From Leptolyngbya sp. NIES-3755 (lineage in GTDB: Bacteria > Cyanobacteriota > Cyanobacteriia > Leptolyngbyales > Leptolyngbyaceae): a stretch of DNA of 64,000 nt. A program made the position numbers and the translations under genes. The DNA lies in NCBI GenBank assembly GCA_001548435.1, contig AP017308.1, positions 3,419,030 to 3,483,029 on the forward strand. Direction: 5' to 3'. Positions 17,558 through 27,010 of the stretch are shown here, piece by piece (within the stretch, counting starts at the first letter, position 1; every line of letters begins with the position of its first letter). Under the pieces are notes generated by a model. The model worked only from the letters and a program-made list of their open reading frames with translations, was not told the origin of the DNA and ran no database searches.

Positions 17558-18505
17558 ATGGCAACAGAAGCACTGGGATGGTGGGGAGTACCTTTAGCGA
17601 TCGTGGCTGGAACGCTTCGAGGGAGTGCACCCTTTTTGTTTGTCAGTTTGGGCGAATGTTTGACCGAGAAAAGCGGCAAGATTAATCTCGGCTTGGAAGG
17701 CAATTTGTTAATGGGCGCGATGAGTGCGTATGCGGTGGCATATTTGGCTCAAGGAACGGTTGGAAGTGCTTTGTCTCCCTGGCTCGGTGTGCTGGTGGCG
17801 GGCGTTGCTGGAATGCTACTGGCGTTTATTCATGCTTGGTTATCTCAACAGCCGAAAGTAAATGATGTGGCAGTTGGGATTGCAATGATTATTTTTGGGA
17901 GTGGATTGGCGTTCTTTTTAGGAAAGCCATTTATTCAACCTCCTGCACCTGGATTGCCCTCGATCGGGCTTGGGGATTGGAGTTCGATACCGCAGATTCA
18001 GCAAACGTTTCGGATCAATTTATTGTTCATTGTGGGAATTGCGATCGCGTTCATCATGAATTGGTTTTTCAGAGCAACCCGCTGGGGCTTATTCATCCGA
18101 GCGGTGGGAGACAATCCTGAAGCAGCTTTGGCGATGGGAATTTCGATTCAGAAAGTTCGGATGCTGTGTATTATGGCAGGCGGATTTTTGGCGGGAATTG
18201 GGGGCGCGTATTTGTCGCTGTATTATCCCGGTAGTTGGTCGGAGCGGATTTCGAGTGGACAAGGATTGATGGCGGTGGCGCTGGTGATTTTTGCTCGATG
18301 GAATCCGATTCAGTGTTTGTGGGCTTCGATGTTGTTTGGGGGAGCACAAGCGATCGGACCTGCACTGCAAGGAGTCGGAATCAATAATGGCTATTACTTG
18401 TTCAATGCCGCTCCGTATGTCTTGACGTTGATCATTATGATTTTGACTTGTTCACCTAAACGGACGATTTCCGGTGCTCCAGGGGCATTAGGCACATTGA
18501 ATTGA
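17558..18505 (+). CDS. ABC transporter permease, nucleoside/BMP type (YufQ-like)
   Basis: The 315-aa second permease of the same importer. The motif GKINLGLEGNLLMGA (residues 40-55) is the YufQ-type equivalent of the signature in the first permease. About nine hydrophobic helices follow, and WGLFIRAVGDNPEAALAMGIS marks the cytoplasmic coupling loop. It is preceded by AAGGAGG at good distance from the ATG. It ends just before the ATPase gene. Confidence 0.87.
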   Translation: MATEALGWWGVPLAIVAGTLRGSAPFLFVSLGECLTEKSGKINLGLEGNLLMGAMSAYAVAYLAQGTVGSALSPWLGVLVAGVAGMLLAFIHAWLSQQPKVNDVAVGIAMIIFGSGLAFFLGKPFIQPPAPGLPSIGLGDWSSIPQIQQTFRINLLFIVGIAIAFIMNWFFRATRWGLFIRAVGDNPEAALAMGISIQKVRMLCIMAGGFLAGIGGAYLSLYYPGSWSERISSGQGLMAVALVIFARWNPIQCLWASMLFGGAQAIGPALQGVGINNGYYLFNAAPYVLTLIIMILTCSPKRTISGAPGALGTLN

Positions 18506-18561
18506 TTTTTCGTACAGATGCGATTGATCGTGTCTCTACCGCACATTACACATCCAAACTT

Positions 18562-20109
18562 ATGACCACTGCAACTGAACCTTCAACATTAGAAACTCGA
18601 TCGTTTCCGCCTTTGCTCGAAGTTCGGGAAATGACGAAACGGTTTGGAACATTCACCGCACTGGATCACGTTTCGATGACGCTGAAACCAGGTACTTTTC
18701 ATGCGCTGTTGGGCGAAAACGGAGCCGGGAAAAGTACCCTTGTGAAGTGCATTATGGGGTTTTATACGCCCACGAGCGGCAAAGTGCAATTGGACGGGCA
18801 AGACTGTACGATCGCTTCTCCACGGGATGCCCAAAAGTATGGAATCGGGATGGTGTATCAGCATTTCACCTCGGTTCCAGCGATGACCGTTGCGGAAAAT
18901 TTGCTGATTGCTCGATCGGGTGGCGATCTCGTGATCAATTGGAAAGCCGAAACCGAAAAACTCTCAGCGTTCATGCAAACTTCGCCGTTCCAATTGCCGC
19001 TTGATGCGTTGGTGTCTCAACTGGCGGCAGGCGAAAAACAGAAACTTGAAATTCTTAAACTGCTGTATCTCAAGAGCAAAATTCTGATTTTAGATGAACC
19101 GACTTCGGTTTTAACTCCGAGTGAAGCGGATGAAATTCTCGGATTGCTACGAGAACAAGTTAGCGCAGGACAATTAAGCGTTTTGCTGATTAGCCACAAA
19201 ATGCGAGAAGTTACAGGCTTTACCGATGAAATCACCGTTTTGCGACGCGGTAAATTGGCGGGAACGGGTAGTATGAGCGTCTTAACGGTTCCGGATATTA
19301 CTGAGATGATGATGGGTGAACGGCGCGAGGCGCAACCCGTTGAGAAAGTCCCACATGATAATCCGGTTCCAGTGCTAGAAGTTCAGAATCTCCATGCCGA
19401 TAAAGATAATGGACTTGAAGGCGTTGCAGGCGTAAATCTGAATGTTCATAGTGGCGAAATAGTTGGAATTGCGGGCATTTCAGGCAATGGACAGCGGGAA
19501 TTCGTTGAAGTCTTGGCGGGACAGCGATCGCCAACTTCGGGTGAAGTCCGAGTGAATGGAGAACTTTATCAAGCGAGTCGATCGCAGATGTTCCAACATG
19601 GTGTATTCGTTCTGCCTGAAGAACCGCTGAAAAATGCCTGTGTTCCTCACATGAGCGTGGCGGAAAATCTGGCGTTGAGAACCTTCGATCGACCTCCCCA
19701 ATCCAAAGGTCTGATGCTGATTTTCAAAGCAATTCGCGAAGCCGCTCAAGGACTCATCCAACAGTTCCGCATCAAAACGCCTTCTCCAGAAACTCCAGTT
19801 CGAGATTTATCGGGCGGAAATGTGCAACGAACCGTTTTGGCGCGGGAACTCTCTTCGGATCACGTCAAGTTACTCATCACAGCCAACCCCTGCTTTGGTC
19901 TAGATTTCGCGGCAGTCGAAGACATTCACAATCAAATTCTTCAAGCTCGGAATCGTGGTGTCGCCGTTCTCTTGGTGAGTGAAGACTTAGACGAATTGCT
20001 GAAATTGTCCGATCGTATTCTCGTGATCAGCGGCGGTAAGTTTTTATACGAAAGCACAATTGACAAAGCCGACTTTAATGAGATCGGACGCAGTATGACT
20101 GGGCATTAA
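18562..20109 (+). CDS. ABC transporter ATPase with two nucleotide-binding domains (YufO-like)
   Basis: A 515-aa protein with two fused ABC domains, as in sugar/nucleoside importers. The first has Walker A GENGAGKST, a signature-like LAAGEKQKLE and Walker B ILILDEPT. The second has a degenerate Walker A (GISGNGQRE), signature LSGGNVQR and a Walker-B region LLITANPCFGLDF in which the catalytic Glu is replaced. One active and one degenerate site is normal for this family. I chose the ATG at 18562 (MTTATEPS) because the longer TTG-initiated frame overlaps the permease stop and adds no conserved sequence. Confidence 0.87.
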   Translation: MTTATEPSTLETRSFPPLLEVREMTKRFGTFTALDHVSMTLKPGTFHALLGENGAGKSTLVKCIMGFYTPTSGKVQLDGQDCTIASPRDAQKYGIGMVYQHFTSVPAMTVAENLLIARSGGDLVINWKAETEKLSAFMQTSPFQLPLDALVSQLAAGEKQKLEILKLLYLKSKILILDEPTSVLTPSEADEILGLLREQVSAGQLSVLLISHKMREVTGFTDEITVLRRGKLAGTGSMSVLTVPDITEMMMGERREAQPVEKVPHDNPVPVLEVQNLHADKDNGLEGVAGVNLNVHSGEIVGIAGISGNGQREFVEVLAGQRSPTSGEVRVNGELYQASRSQMFQHGVFVLPEEPLKNACVPHMSVAENLALRTFDRPPQSKGLMLIFKAIREAAQGLIQQFRIKTPSPETPVRDLSGGNVQRTVLARELSSDHVKLLITANPCFGLDFAAVEDIHNQILQARNRGVAVLLVSEDLDELLKLSDRILVISGGKFLYESTIDKADFNEIGRSMTGH

Positions 20110-20177
20110 TAAGGAGACGACACAGCAGTTTTGTAAAAACTTTACGGAATTGCTGACTTCCTTACTGAGATTCCTGT

Positions 20178-21038
20178 ATGAAATCGTCCGCTCAGATCTG
20201 GCTCCCGTTAGCAGTCTTTTCACTTTCGCTATTCGCACAGCCTCAATTGGTTGCTCAAACTCCCACGCTCGTTCAAGAAAGCGCCCAAAGTCATCGTGCC
20301 TTTGAACAGGGCATGAAACATTTACGCAATCGGAACTATCAACCCGCGATCGCAGAATTTAACCGAGCGATTCAACTCGATCCCAACTTCAAAGAAGCCT
20401 ACAGCGGTCGAGGATTCGCTCAATTACAAAGCGGGCAATTGCCTCAAGCCTTAGAAAGCTATAACCGAATTCTGCAAATTGATCCGAAAGCTGCGATCGC
20501 ATACTCCGGATTAGCACTGGTGCGATCGCGCTTAGGAGATGAACGCCAAGCCAGACTCGACACCGAAAAAAGCGCGGCTTTGATGGCAGAGCAAACCACT
20601 CGACATCTCTATCACAGCGAAATTAGTTTACTTGAACTCTCAGTTGCAACCGCTGGACAAACTCCACAAGGCGATGTCTGGAAATTGATCGAACAAGGCT
20701 ATCAACAGATTGATGCCCGGAATTTTCGAGCGGCGTTGAATGCGTTTAATCAAGCGGTTCAATTATTGCCATCGGGATCAGCGCGTCCTTATATCGATCG
20801 AGGAGTGGCGTATTTTTGGATGCAGGATTATCGATCGGCGATCGATGATTTTTCCACGGCAATCCGGTTCAATCCGTTCTACATCAAAGCTTACGAGTAT
20901 CGCGCTCGTGCGTATGAACAGATGGGACAAACTCAGGCTGCAAGAGCGGATTTGCAAAAAGCGATCAATTTAGCGCGTCAGTTTGGTGCTCAAGCGATGT
21001 ATCAAGAGCTAACCACTCGCCAACAAGCGAAACAATAG
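20178..21038 (+). CDS. Exported TPR-repeat protein
   Basis: 286 aa. An N-terminal signal peptide (LAVFSLSLFA then QLVAQT) is followed by tetratricopeptide repeats: one block at residues 43-120 (YQPAIAEFNRAIQLDPN, ALESYNRILQIDPK) and another at 195-270 (RAALNAFNQAVQLLPS, AIDDFSTAIRFNPF, ARADLQKAINLA). It probably acts in the periplasm or thylakoid lumen as a protein-interaction scaffold. No partner is evident from the neighbours. Confidence 0.82.
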   Translation: MKSSAQIWLPLAVFSLSLFAQPQLVAQTPTLVQESAQSHRAFEQGMKHLRNRNYQPAIAEFNRAIQLDPNFKEAYSGRGFAQLQSGQLPQALESYNRILQIDPKAAIAYSGLALVRSRLGDERQARLDTEKSAALMAEQTTRHLYHSEISLLELSVATAGQTPQGDVWKLIEQGYQQIDARNFRAALNAFNQAVQLLPSGSARPYIDRGVAYFWMQDYRSAIDDFSTAIRFNPFYIKAYEYRARAYEQMGQTQAARADLQKAINLARQFGAQAMYQELTTRQQAKQ

Positions 21039-21039
21039 T

Positions 21040-22236
21040 TTATTTCTCAAACTGGATCTTAAACTCTTGAAAGTCTCGTTCGACTTGAGCGGCATACGAT
21101 CGAGCACGATCTAAAACAACCGGATGCCATTCTGAAGCGGTGGCGGCAAACGCGATCAACTCATCCGCGATCGCAGATTTTTGTCGCCCCGTACTTCGCA
21201 TCTGTCCCCAAGCGGTCACTTCTGCCATCGTTCTGATCACTTTCTTGAGGCGTTTAATTTTGCCGTTTTTGCTTTCGAGATTCACACGATCGGCAGTCGG
21301 TTGTAATTCTCGCAAAACGTAAGACTGATTCTGAATTACGACTGGCGTTAATAATGCGGGTGGAGATTCTTGGAATCGATCTTGAATCGCGGTAATTCGT
21401 TCTGCTTCAGTGTTCCAATTCGGTTGAGGATAAGGAGTATAAGGCTGTAGGGCAGACGATCGAGCCGCTTTGAGATCGAGCAAATAATTCTGATTTGGCG
21501 AACCGTTGCCCTCGACTAGAATCACATATCGATCAAGTCCCAAACTCCCAGTTCCAGCAATTCGGTGCATCACATCGAGCACTTTAAAGAACGTTGGATC
21601 TTCTCGCGATTCAGCAGAACGATCGATTGCATCGGTCACTTTTTGGCGCTCAATCTCTGTCACAGGTTTCGTTTTGCCCTCGATTAATTTCAGCGATCGA
21701 CCTTTCCCTTTCAGTTCTGTGCGCTCGTCCAGAAAATCTTTACGTTTACGAGTTTTCAGAGCCGTTAGCAATTCTTTTACGAGTCCAGTTGAAACCTCAT
21801 TGTGAATGGTTCGATCTTTTCCCGTTGCCAATTCTTTGGTGTAAATTTCAAGGAAGTATTGGCAGAGTTGAAGCGCATCCTCATCACTAATATTCAGCGT
21901 ATGAGCACCGACGATCGTACTCGTCATTAATCGCGTAATGTCCCATGTACAAGGCATTAATAGCGCTTCATCGAAATCATTCACATCGAAATACACTAAG
22001 CGATCGTCGCCCTTAAACGTGCCAAAATTCTGCAAATGGAGATCACCACAACTCCACACCGCAGGAGCCGATTTAAACACACCTTCAATCGGCAAATCTT
22101 GATAGAACAAATGACACGTTCCACGCAGAAACACAAACGCATCTTGTGACATCGCTTTGTATTTCAGCTTTAACAGTTCAGGATCGCGCCCTTGATTGAA
22201 TTCGATAATACGATCGACAACGCTTGAATATGGCAT
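21040..22236 (-). CDS. DUF2252 family protein
   Basis: About 398 aa, matching the DUF2252 family, which has a protein-kinase/aminoglycoside phosphotransferase-like fold. The conserved SCGDLHLQNFGTF and YFDVNDFDEALLMPCTWDI correspond to the catalytic and metal-binding loops of that fold. The start ATG at 22236 (MPYSSVVDRI) avoids overlap with comM. The longer frame overlaps it by 47 bp. The substrate is unknown. Confidence 0.8.
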   Translation of the reverse strand: MPYSSVVDRIIEFNQGRDPELLKLKYKAMSQDAFVFLRGTCHLFYQDLPIEGVFKSAPAVWSCGDLHLQNFGTFKGDDRLVYFDVNDFDEALLMPCTWDITRLMTSTIVGAHTLNISDEDALQLCQYFLEIYTKELATGKDRTIHNEVSTGLVKELLTALKTRKRKDFLDERTELKGKGRSLKLIEGKTKPVTEIERQKVTDAIDRSAESREDPTFFKVLDVMHRIAGTGSLGLDRYVILVEGNGSPNQNYLLDLKAARSSALQPYTPYPQPNWNTEAERITAIQDRFQESPPALLTPVVIQNQSYVLRELQPTADRVNLESKNGKIKRLKKVIRTMAEVTAWGQMRSTGRQKSAIADELIAFAATASEWHPVVLDRARSYAAQVERDFQEFKIQFEK

Positions 22237-22246
22237 TGGAGGAACC

Positions 22247-23773
22247 CTATTGCATTCGATCGATAGTACGATACTGAATGGCTTCTGCCACATGATGCGC
22301 TTGTAAATTCTCGTCGTTTGCTAAATCTGCGATCGTTCTTGCCACTTTGAGAATGCGATCGCTGGCTCGTACCGATAATCCCAATCGACGAATGGCATTT
22401 TCTAACAGCGATCGGGTTCCATCGTCTAATTTGCACCATTCGCGCAAATGAACGCTCTGCATTTCGGCATTGCAGCGGAGAGAGGTGTTTTTGAATCGGA
22501 CAGAAGCGCGATCGCGAGCTTGTTGAACTCGTGCCCTCACCGTTTCCGAATCTTCCCCGGTCGGTTGTTGGGTAATTTCTTCAGGTTTGAGCCGATTCAC
22601 GCCCACTTGTAGATCAATTCTGTCCATCAGCGGACCTGAAAGCCTTGCCCAGTATTGCTCTCGTGCCCTCGGTGAACAGGTACAAGACTGAACCGTATCC
22701 GCATAAAATCCACACGGACAAGGATTAGTACTTGCCACTAGCGTGAACTGTGCCGGAAATGAAACCGATTGCCGCGTTCGAGAAATGGTCACGTTTCCAT
22801 CTTCTAGAGGCTGTCGCAAAAATTCCAAAACATCCCGACGAAACTCGGTCAATTCATCCAGAAATAAGACACCTCGATGAGCCAGCGAAATCTCTCCAGG
22901 ACGCGGAAACGTTCCACCTCCCACCAGTGCTGCACCCGAAGCCGAATGATGCGGACTGCGAAATGGACGAACTCCGATCAGCGATCCTTTTTCTTTGAGC
23001 AATCCCGCGACCGAATGCACTTGAGTCACTTCTAGCGCTTCCTGAAACTCCAAGGGTGGCATGATTCCAGATAATCGACGGGCTAACATCGTTTTCCCAC
23101 TTCCAGGAGGTCCAACAAAAATCAGATTATGTCCACCCGCAGCCGCAATCTCTAGAGCGCGACGAGCATGAGCTTGCCCTTTGACATCTCGCAAATCAGG
23201 AGCCGAAAACTGCATTTCTGAAAGTTCAAGTTCTCCATCGATTCGAGCGGGAAGGTAGTCGCTTGGATTATTCAAAAACGAGCCAACTTCGGATAAATGC
23301 TTGAATCCGTAAACATTGAGATCCTTTACGACAGCCGCTTCTCGAACATTATCAGCAGGGACGACCAAGTTAGAAATGCCGAGAGATTTCGCCGCAGCCG
23401 CGATCGCTAAAACTCCCGCAACCGGACGCAGACTTCCATCTAAAGAAACCTCACCCAAAAATAAATACTCATCAAGTTCATCCATCTGAACTTGTCCTGC
23501 CGCTGCTAGAATTCCGACGCTAATTGGCAAATCAAAACTCGGTCCCTCCTTACGTAGATCCGCTGGCGATAAATTAATCACGATGCGACGCATTGGAAAG
23601 GCGAATCCTGCATTCTTGATTGCAGTTTTCACTCGTTCTTTGGATTCTTGGACTTCCGTTCCGGGTAATCCAACCACGACGATCGCGGGCAATCCCCCTG
23701 CCACATCGACTTCCACTCCCACTTTCACCGCGTCGATGCCCACTAGGGACGCACTCCAAACTCGCGCTAACAT
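22247..23773 (-). CDS. comM: ComM/YifB family Mg-chelatase-like AAA+ ATPase
   Basis: About 508 aa. ComM is a hexameric helicase that promotes branch migration during natural transformation. Domains in order: an N-terminal Lon-protease-like ChlI fold (about residues 1-170), an AAA+ core with Walker A GPPGSGKTMLARR and Walker B VLFLDEL, and the C-terminal Mg-chelatase domain with the zinc-type motif NPCPCGFY...CTCSP. The ATG at 23773 (MLARVWSASLVG) is the conserved family start, so the 46-codon extension upstream is rejected. Its link to the type IV pilus genes is functional (DNA uptake), not positional. Confidence 0.92.
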   Translation of the reverse strand: MLARVWSASLVGIDAVKVGVEVDVAGGLPAIVVVGLPGTEVQESKERVKTAIKNAGFAFPMRRIVINLSPADLRKEGPSFDLPISVGILAAAGQVQMDELDEYLFLGEVSLDGSLRPVAGVLAIAAAAKSLGISNLVVPADNVREAAVVKDLNVYGFKHLSEVGSFLNNPSDYLPARIDGELELSEMQFSAPDLRDVKGQAHARRALEIAAAGGHNLIFVGPPGSGKTMLARRLSGIMPPLEFQEALEVTQVHSVAGLLKEKGSLIGVRPFRSPHHSASGAALVGGGTFPRPGEISLAHRGVLFLDELTEFRRDVLEFLRQPLEDGNVTISRTRQSVSFPAQFTLVASTNPCPCGFYADTVQSCTCSPRAREQYWARLSGPLMDRIDLQVGVNRLKPEEITQQPTGEDSETVRARVQQARDRASVRFKNTSLRCNAEMQSVHLREWCKLDDGTRSLLENAIRRLGLSVRASDRILKVARTIADLANDENLQAHHVAEAIQYRTIDRMQ

Positions 23774-23858
23774 ACTTTTTTCCGACTCATTTTGTATCGG
23801 TAGCGTACCCAGAACACGTGCCTGATACAATAGCAGCGCACTCATTCGACCAAGCCTC

Positions 23859-24200
23859 ATGAGCGACACGATCTTTGGCAAGATTATTCGTAAAGAAATC
23901 CCTGCCGACATTGTCTACGAAGATGATTTGGCTCTCGCCTTTCGCGATGTGAATCCGCAAGCGCCTGTTCACATTCTGGTGATTCCCAAGCAACCGATCG
24001 CGAAACTTGCCGATGCCGAATCAAACGATCATGCCTTGATGGGACATTTGTTACTCACCGTCAAACGAGTTGCAGAACAAGAAGGACTCACGAATGGCTA
24101 TCGTGTGGTGATTAATACAGGCGAAGACGGGGGACAAACCGTGTATCATTTGCATCTGCATCTATTGGGTGGTCGATCGATGAATTGGCCCCCCGGATAG
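23859..24200 (+). CDS. HIT family (HinT-like) nucleotide hydrolase
   Basis: A 113-aa member of the HinT branch of the histidine-triad family, which cleaves purine nucleoside phosphoramidates. The triad HLHLHLL is near the C-terminus, and the N-terminal segment [19 protein letters not shown] is typical. Length matches HinT. It is divergent from comM, with only 85 bp between starts. recR follows downstream. Confidence 0.92.
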   Translation: MSDTIFGKIIRKEIPADIVYEDDLALAFRDVNPQAPVHILVIPKQPIAKLADAESNDHALMGHLLLTVKRVAEQEGLTNGYRVVINTGEDGGQTVYHLHLHLLGGRSMNWPPG

Positions 24201-24247
24201 AAGCGGTTTGCGCTACGATCGTACTAGCTGAAATCGGAGGAAGAGCC

Positions 24248-24844
24248 ACGGTTTACACACGTCCTTTAGCTCGATTGATCGAGCAATTGCAGCACCTCCC
24301 TGGTGTTGGTCCCAAATCAGCCCAACGATTAGCCCTGCACTTGATCAAACGCCCCGAAGAAGAAGTGAAAGCTTTAGCAATGGCGTTGATGGAGGCAAAG
24401 CTTCAAGTTGGGTACTGTTCTGTGTGCGGTCATTTGTCAGCGGAACCTGTTTGTGATATTTGTCGATCGCCACAGCGTGAACCGAAAACAATTTGCGTCG
24501 TGGCGGATTCGCGTGATGTGATTGCGCTAGAGAAAACACGGGAATATCGCGGGAAATATCACGTTTTAGGCGGATTGATTTCACCGATCGATGGAATTGG
24601 ACCTGAACAACTCAACATCAAACAACTGATTCGCCGCGTGAGCCAACAGAAAGTTGAGGAAGTGATTTTAGCGATTAGTCCAAGCGTTGAAGGGGAAACG
24701 ACTACGCTTTATGTCGGAAGTTTGCTCAAGCCGTTTACTCGCGTGACTCGGATCGCGTTTGGATTGCCGATGGGCGGGGATCTAGAGTATGCCGATGAAG
24801 TGACCTTGGCAAGAGCACTCGAAGGCAGACGGGAATTGGAATAA
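24248..24844 (+). CDS. recR: Recombination mediator RecR, unusual start
   Basis: RecR works with RecO (and RecF) to load RecA on gapped DNA. The helix-hairpin-helix ([13 protein letters not shown]), the zinc finger ([16 protein letters not shown]) and the Toprim domain ([16 protein letters not shown]...GPEQL) are intact, and the length of about 198 aa is typical. Homology begins at [13 protein letters not shown]. No ATG, GTG or TTG is available there. A strong GGAGG at 24236-24240 lies 7 nt before an ACG at 24248. The only canonical in-frame start is a TTG at 24185 inside the HIT gene. The start is therefore uncertain. Confidence 0.88.
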   Translation, partial: TVYTRPLARLIEQLQHLPGVGPKSAQRLALHLIKRPEEEVKALAMALMEAKLQVGYCSVCGHLSAEPVCDICRSPQREPKTICVVADSRDVIALEKTREYRGKYHVLGGLISPIDGIGPEQLNIKQLIRRVSQQKVEEVILAISPSVEGETTTLYVGSLLKPFTRVTRIAFGLPMGGDLEYADEVTLARALEGRRELE

Positions 24845-24869
24845 TCCTGCTCACGCTGAGAACGTTTTG

Positions 24870-25304
24870 TTAATTTTCGCGATCGCCAATTTGATCAGAA
24901 GATTGCGCTCCAAAAATGGCATCTGGATGAGCGTAGTATTTGTATTCCATCAAGTTACCGAAGGGATCAACGAGAAAAAAAGTACGGTGTTCTAAAGGAG
25001 TGCCGAGAAAGCGCTGTTTCGGTTGTTGGTAGAACTTGAGTTGTTTTTGTTCTGCTCGATCGAGCAGCGCTTTCCAATCCGCTTCATCGGTGAAGACTAG
25101 CCCAAAATGACGCGGATAAATGCCTTTTTGCGGTGCAATTTCGTCTGGAGTGACATGCGCGACGAGTTGATGCCCGTACAAATTTAAAATTGCAGACTGG
25201 TCATTTTCTCGTCCTAGACCACAGCCTAAGCCGTCTACGTAATAGCTTTTTGTGGTGGGAATATCGCGAACCGGAAATGCTAGATGAAACAGTGCTGAAG
25301 ACAT
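24870..25304 (-). CDS. VOC family (glyoxalase/dioxygenase-fold) protein
   Basis: About 144 aa with paired beta-alpha-beta-beta-beta modules of the vicinal-oxygen-chelate superfamily. Candidate metal ligands are the His in LFHLAFPVRD, the His in YPRHFGLVF and a Glu in the terminal segment FGNLMEYKYY. The chosen start is the ATG at 25304 (MSSALFHLAF), the usual family start. The substrate is unknown. Confidence 0.82.
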   Translation of the reverse strand: MSSALFHLAFPVRDIPTTKSYYVDGLGCGLGRENDQSAILNLYGHQLVAHVTPDEIAPQKGIYPRHFGLVFTDEADWKALLDRAEQKQLKFYQQPKQRFLGTPLEHRTFFLVDPFGNLMEYKYYAHPDAIFGAQSSDQIGDREN

Positions 25305-25359
25305 AATCAACGCCTGAGAAGATGTCACAATCAATTATGGCGAATTTTTTCTGTGAATC

Positions 25360-26112
25360 ATGCCTTTAAATGCTTCAGACTGGCTGATTGCGATCGCGGT
25401 TAACACGGTTCTACTCGGAGTGGCTGCGATCGTGCCGAAAAAACTCCTGACTCCAGGTGGATTGGCGAATGCTTGGATTCTCGGAGTCTTGGTTTGGGGC
25501 TGTCTTGGATGGCAAGGATATCTTTTGGTGATGTTCTACTTCTTGGTTGGCTCTGGTGTGACTTTCATTGGCAAAGATCAGAAAGAAGCGTTGGGAATTG
25601 CAGAAGCACGATCGGGAGCCAGAGGAGCGGGAAATGTTTGGGGTTCAGCGTTAGTTGGAACGGTTTGTGCGGTTTTAGTTTTTGTGTTGACAGATCAAAA
25701 AATTGCGATCGACTTAATTCCATTGCTGACATTAGGATTCGTTGCCAGTTTTTGCACAAAGTTATCCGATACTTGCGGAACCGAAATCGGAAAAGCGTAT
25801 GGACAGAGGACTTTTTTAATTACAACTTTGAAGCCTGTGCCGCGTGGAACTGAAGGAGCCGTGAGTTTAGAAGGCACGATCGCGGGTGTAATTGGCTCGA
25901 TTGCGATCGCAATTGTCGGTTGGGTGCTCGGACTCATTAGCCCGATCGGAATTGGAATTTGTGCGATCGCGGCATTTGTCGCAACGACGATCGAGAGTTT
26001 GATCGGAGCGACGATCGAAGATAAAGTCCCGTTTCTCACTCACGATGTTGTGAATATTCTGAACACGCTGATCGGTGCGATCGTGGCAATTGCGATCGGA
26101 CTTGCGCTTTAG
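25360..26112 (+). CDS. DUF92 / TIGR00297 family membrane protein
   Basis: A 250-aa integral membrane protein with about six helices, of the DUF92 family. The conserved motif FVASFCTKLSDTCGTEIGKAYG (about residues 127-148) and the following GTEGAVSLEGTIAG are clear family markers. Plant members have been linked to phytyl-phosphate kinase activity (VTE6) in tocopherol synthesis. With the phytol-kinase-like gene at 9721-10407 in the same window, a phytol salvage role is plausible but inferred. Confidence 0.8.
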   Translation: MPLNASDWLIAIAVNTVLLGVAAIVPKKLLTPGGLANAWILGVLVWGCLGWQGYLLVMFYFLVGSGVTFIGKDQKEALGIAEARSGARGAGNVWGSALVGTVCAVLVFVLTDQKIAIDLIPLLTLGFVASFCTKLSDTCGTEIGKAYGQRTFLITTLKPVPRGTEGAVSLEGTIAGVIGSIAIAIVGWVLGLISPIGIGICAIAAFVATTIESLIGATIEDKVPFLTHDVVNILNTLIGAIVAIAIGLAL

Positions 26113-26143
26113 AATAAAGAACAAGCTTTCTAGAGGGTTTATC

Positions 26144-27010
26144 ATGCAGCCGAACTTGAGATTTCCCAATGTGAATCAGAAGCTTCCGACCATGTATGAT
26201 TTGCCGAGTGAAGATCCATGGGAGTCCGGTTTGCCTGACGAATTTCATGACATTCAACCGCAATTACTCAGTCAAACGCTGCGATTGGCGGATTATGAGA
26301 GCGATCGCATTTTTACGGGCACAGATATCAATCTCTACTATGCGCCCGATCATCCTCGCTGGCATAAACGCCCGGATTGGTTTCTCGTGGTCGATGTGCC
26401 GAGATTGTACGCGCAAGAAGACCTTAGATTAAGCTACGTGGTTTGGGATGAAGGTCGATCGCCCAGTGTTGTGATCGAATTACTTTCACCTGGACGAGAA
26501 TTTGAAGATTTGGGCGCGTTTACAGATGAACTGATTGAAGAAGATATTCCGCACGATCTTCCACCTTATGTAATCGAAGACGATGAAACAGGCATCAAAC
26601 CACCACACAAATTGCAGGTGTATGGGGAAATTCTCCAAGTGCCGTACTACTTCGTATTTAGTCGATATAGTAACCGTCTGCGATTCTTTCAATTTATTGA
26701 TGGGCGATATCAGGAACAGAGAGTCGATCGAGAAAATCCCAGAGTTTGGCTCCCGTTACTCGGAATTGGTTTAGGGGTTTGGTACGGAGAATTCGAGGGT
26801 GTTACTCGCTCTTGGATACGTTGGTATGATGCGGATGGAAACTGGATTCCCTGTTACACAGAACAGATCGAGCAAGAACGACGATCGCGAGAACAAGCGG
26901 AATCTCAATTGAGACAAGTTGTAGTGAATTTATTGCGATCGGGAATGTCGATCGAGCAAATCGCCCAACTCACCGGATTATCCGAAGCTACCATTCGTCA
27001 ACTGAAATGA
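26144..27010 (+). CDS. Uma2 family (DUF820) protein with C-terminal HTH-like tail
   Basis: About 288 aa. The Uma2 domain is marked by HKRPDWFLVVDVPRLY and PSVVIELLSPG (the E of the nuclease-fold core). The C-terminal 50 residues form a basic/acidic coiled coil and then a resolvase-like HTH (MSIEQIAQLTGLSEATIRQL). The ATG at 26144 is preceded by GAGGG. The longer frame overlaps the DUF92 gene. It overlaps the downstream ComB-like gene by ATGA. Function is not established. Confidence 0.82.
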   Translation: MQPNLRFPNVNQKLPTMYDLPSEDPWESGLPDEFHDIQPQLLSQTLRLADYESDRIFTGTDINLYYAPDHPRWHKRPDWFLVVDVPRLYAQEDLRLSYVVWDEGRSPSVVIELLSPGREFEDLGAFTDELIEEDIPHDLPPYVIEDDETGIKPPHKLQVYGEILQVPYYFVFSRYSNRLRFFQFIDGRYQEQRVDRENPRVWLPLLGIGLGVWYGEFEGVTRSWIRWYDADGNWIPCYTEQIEQERRSREQAESQLRQVVVNLLRSGMSIEQIAQLTGLSEATIRQLK

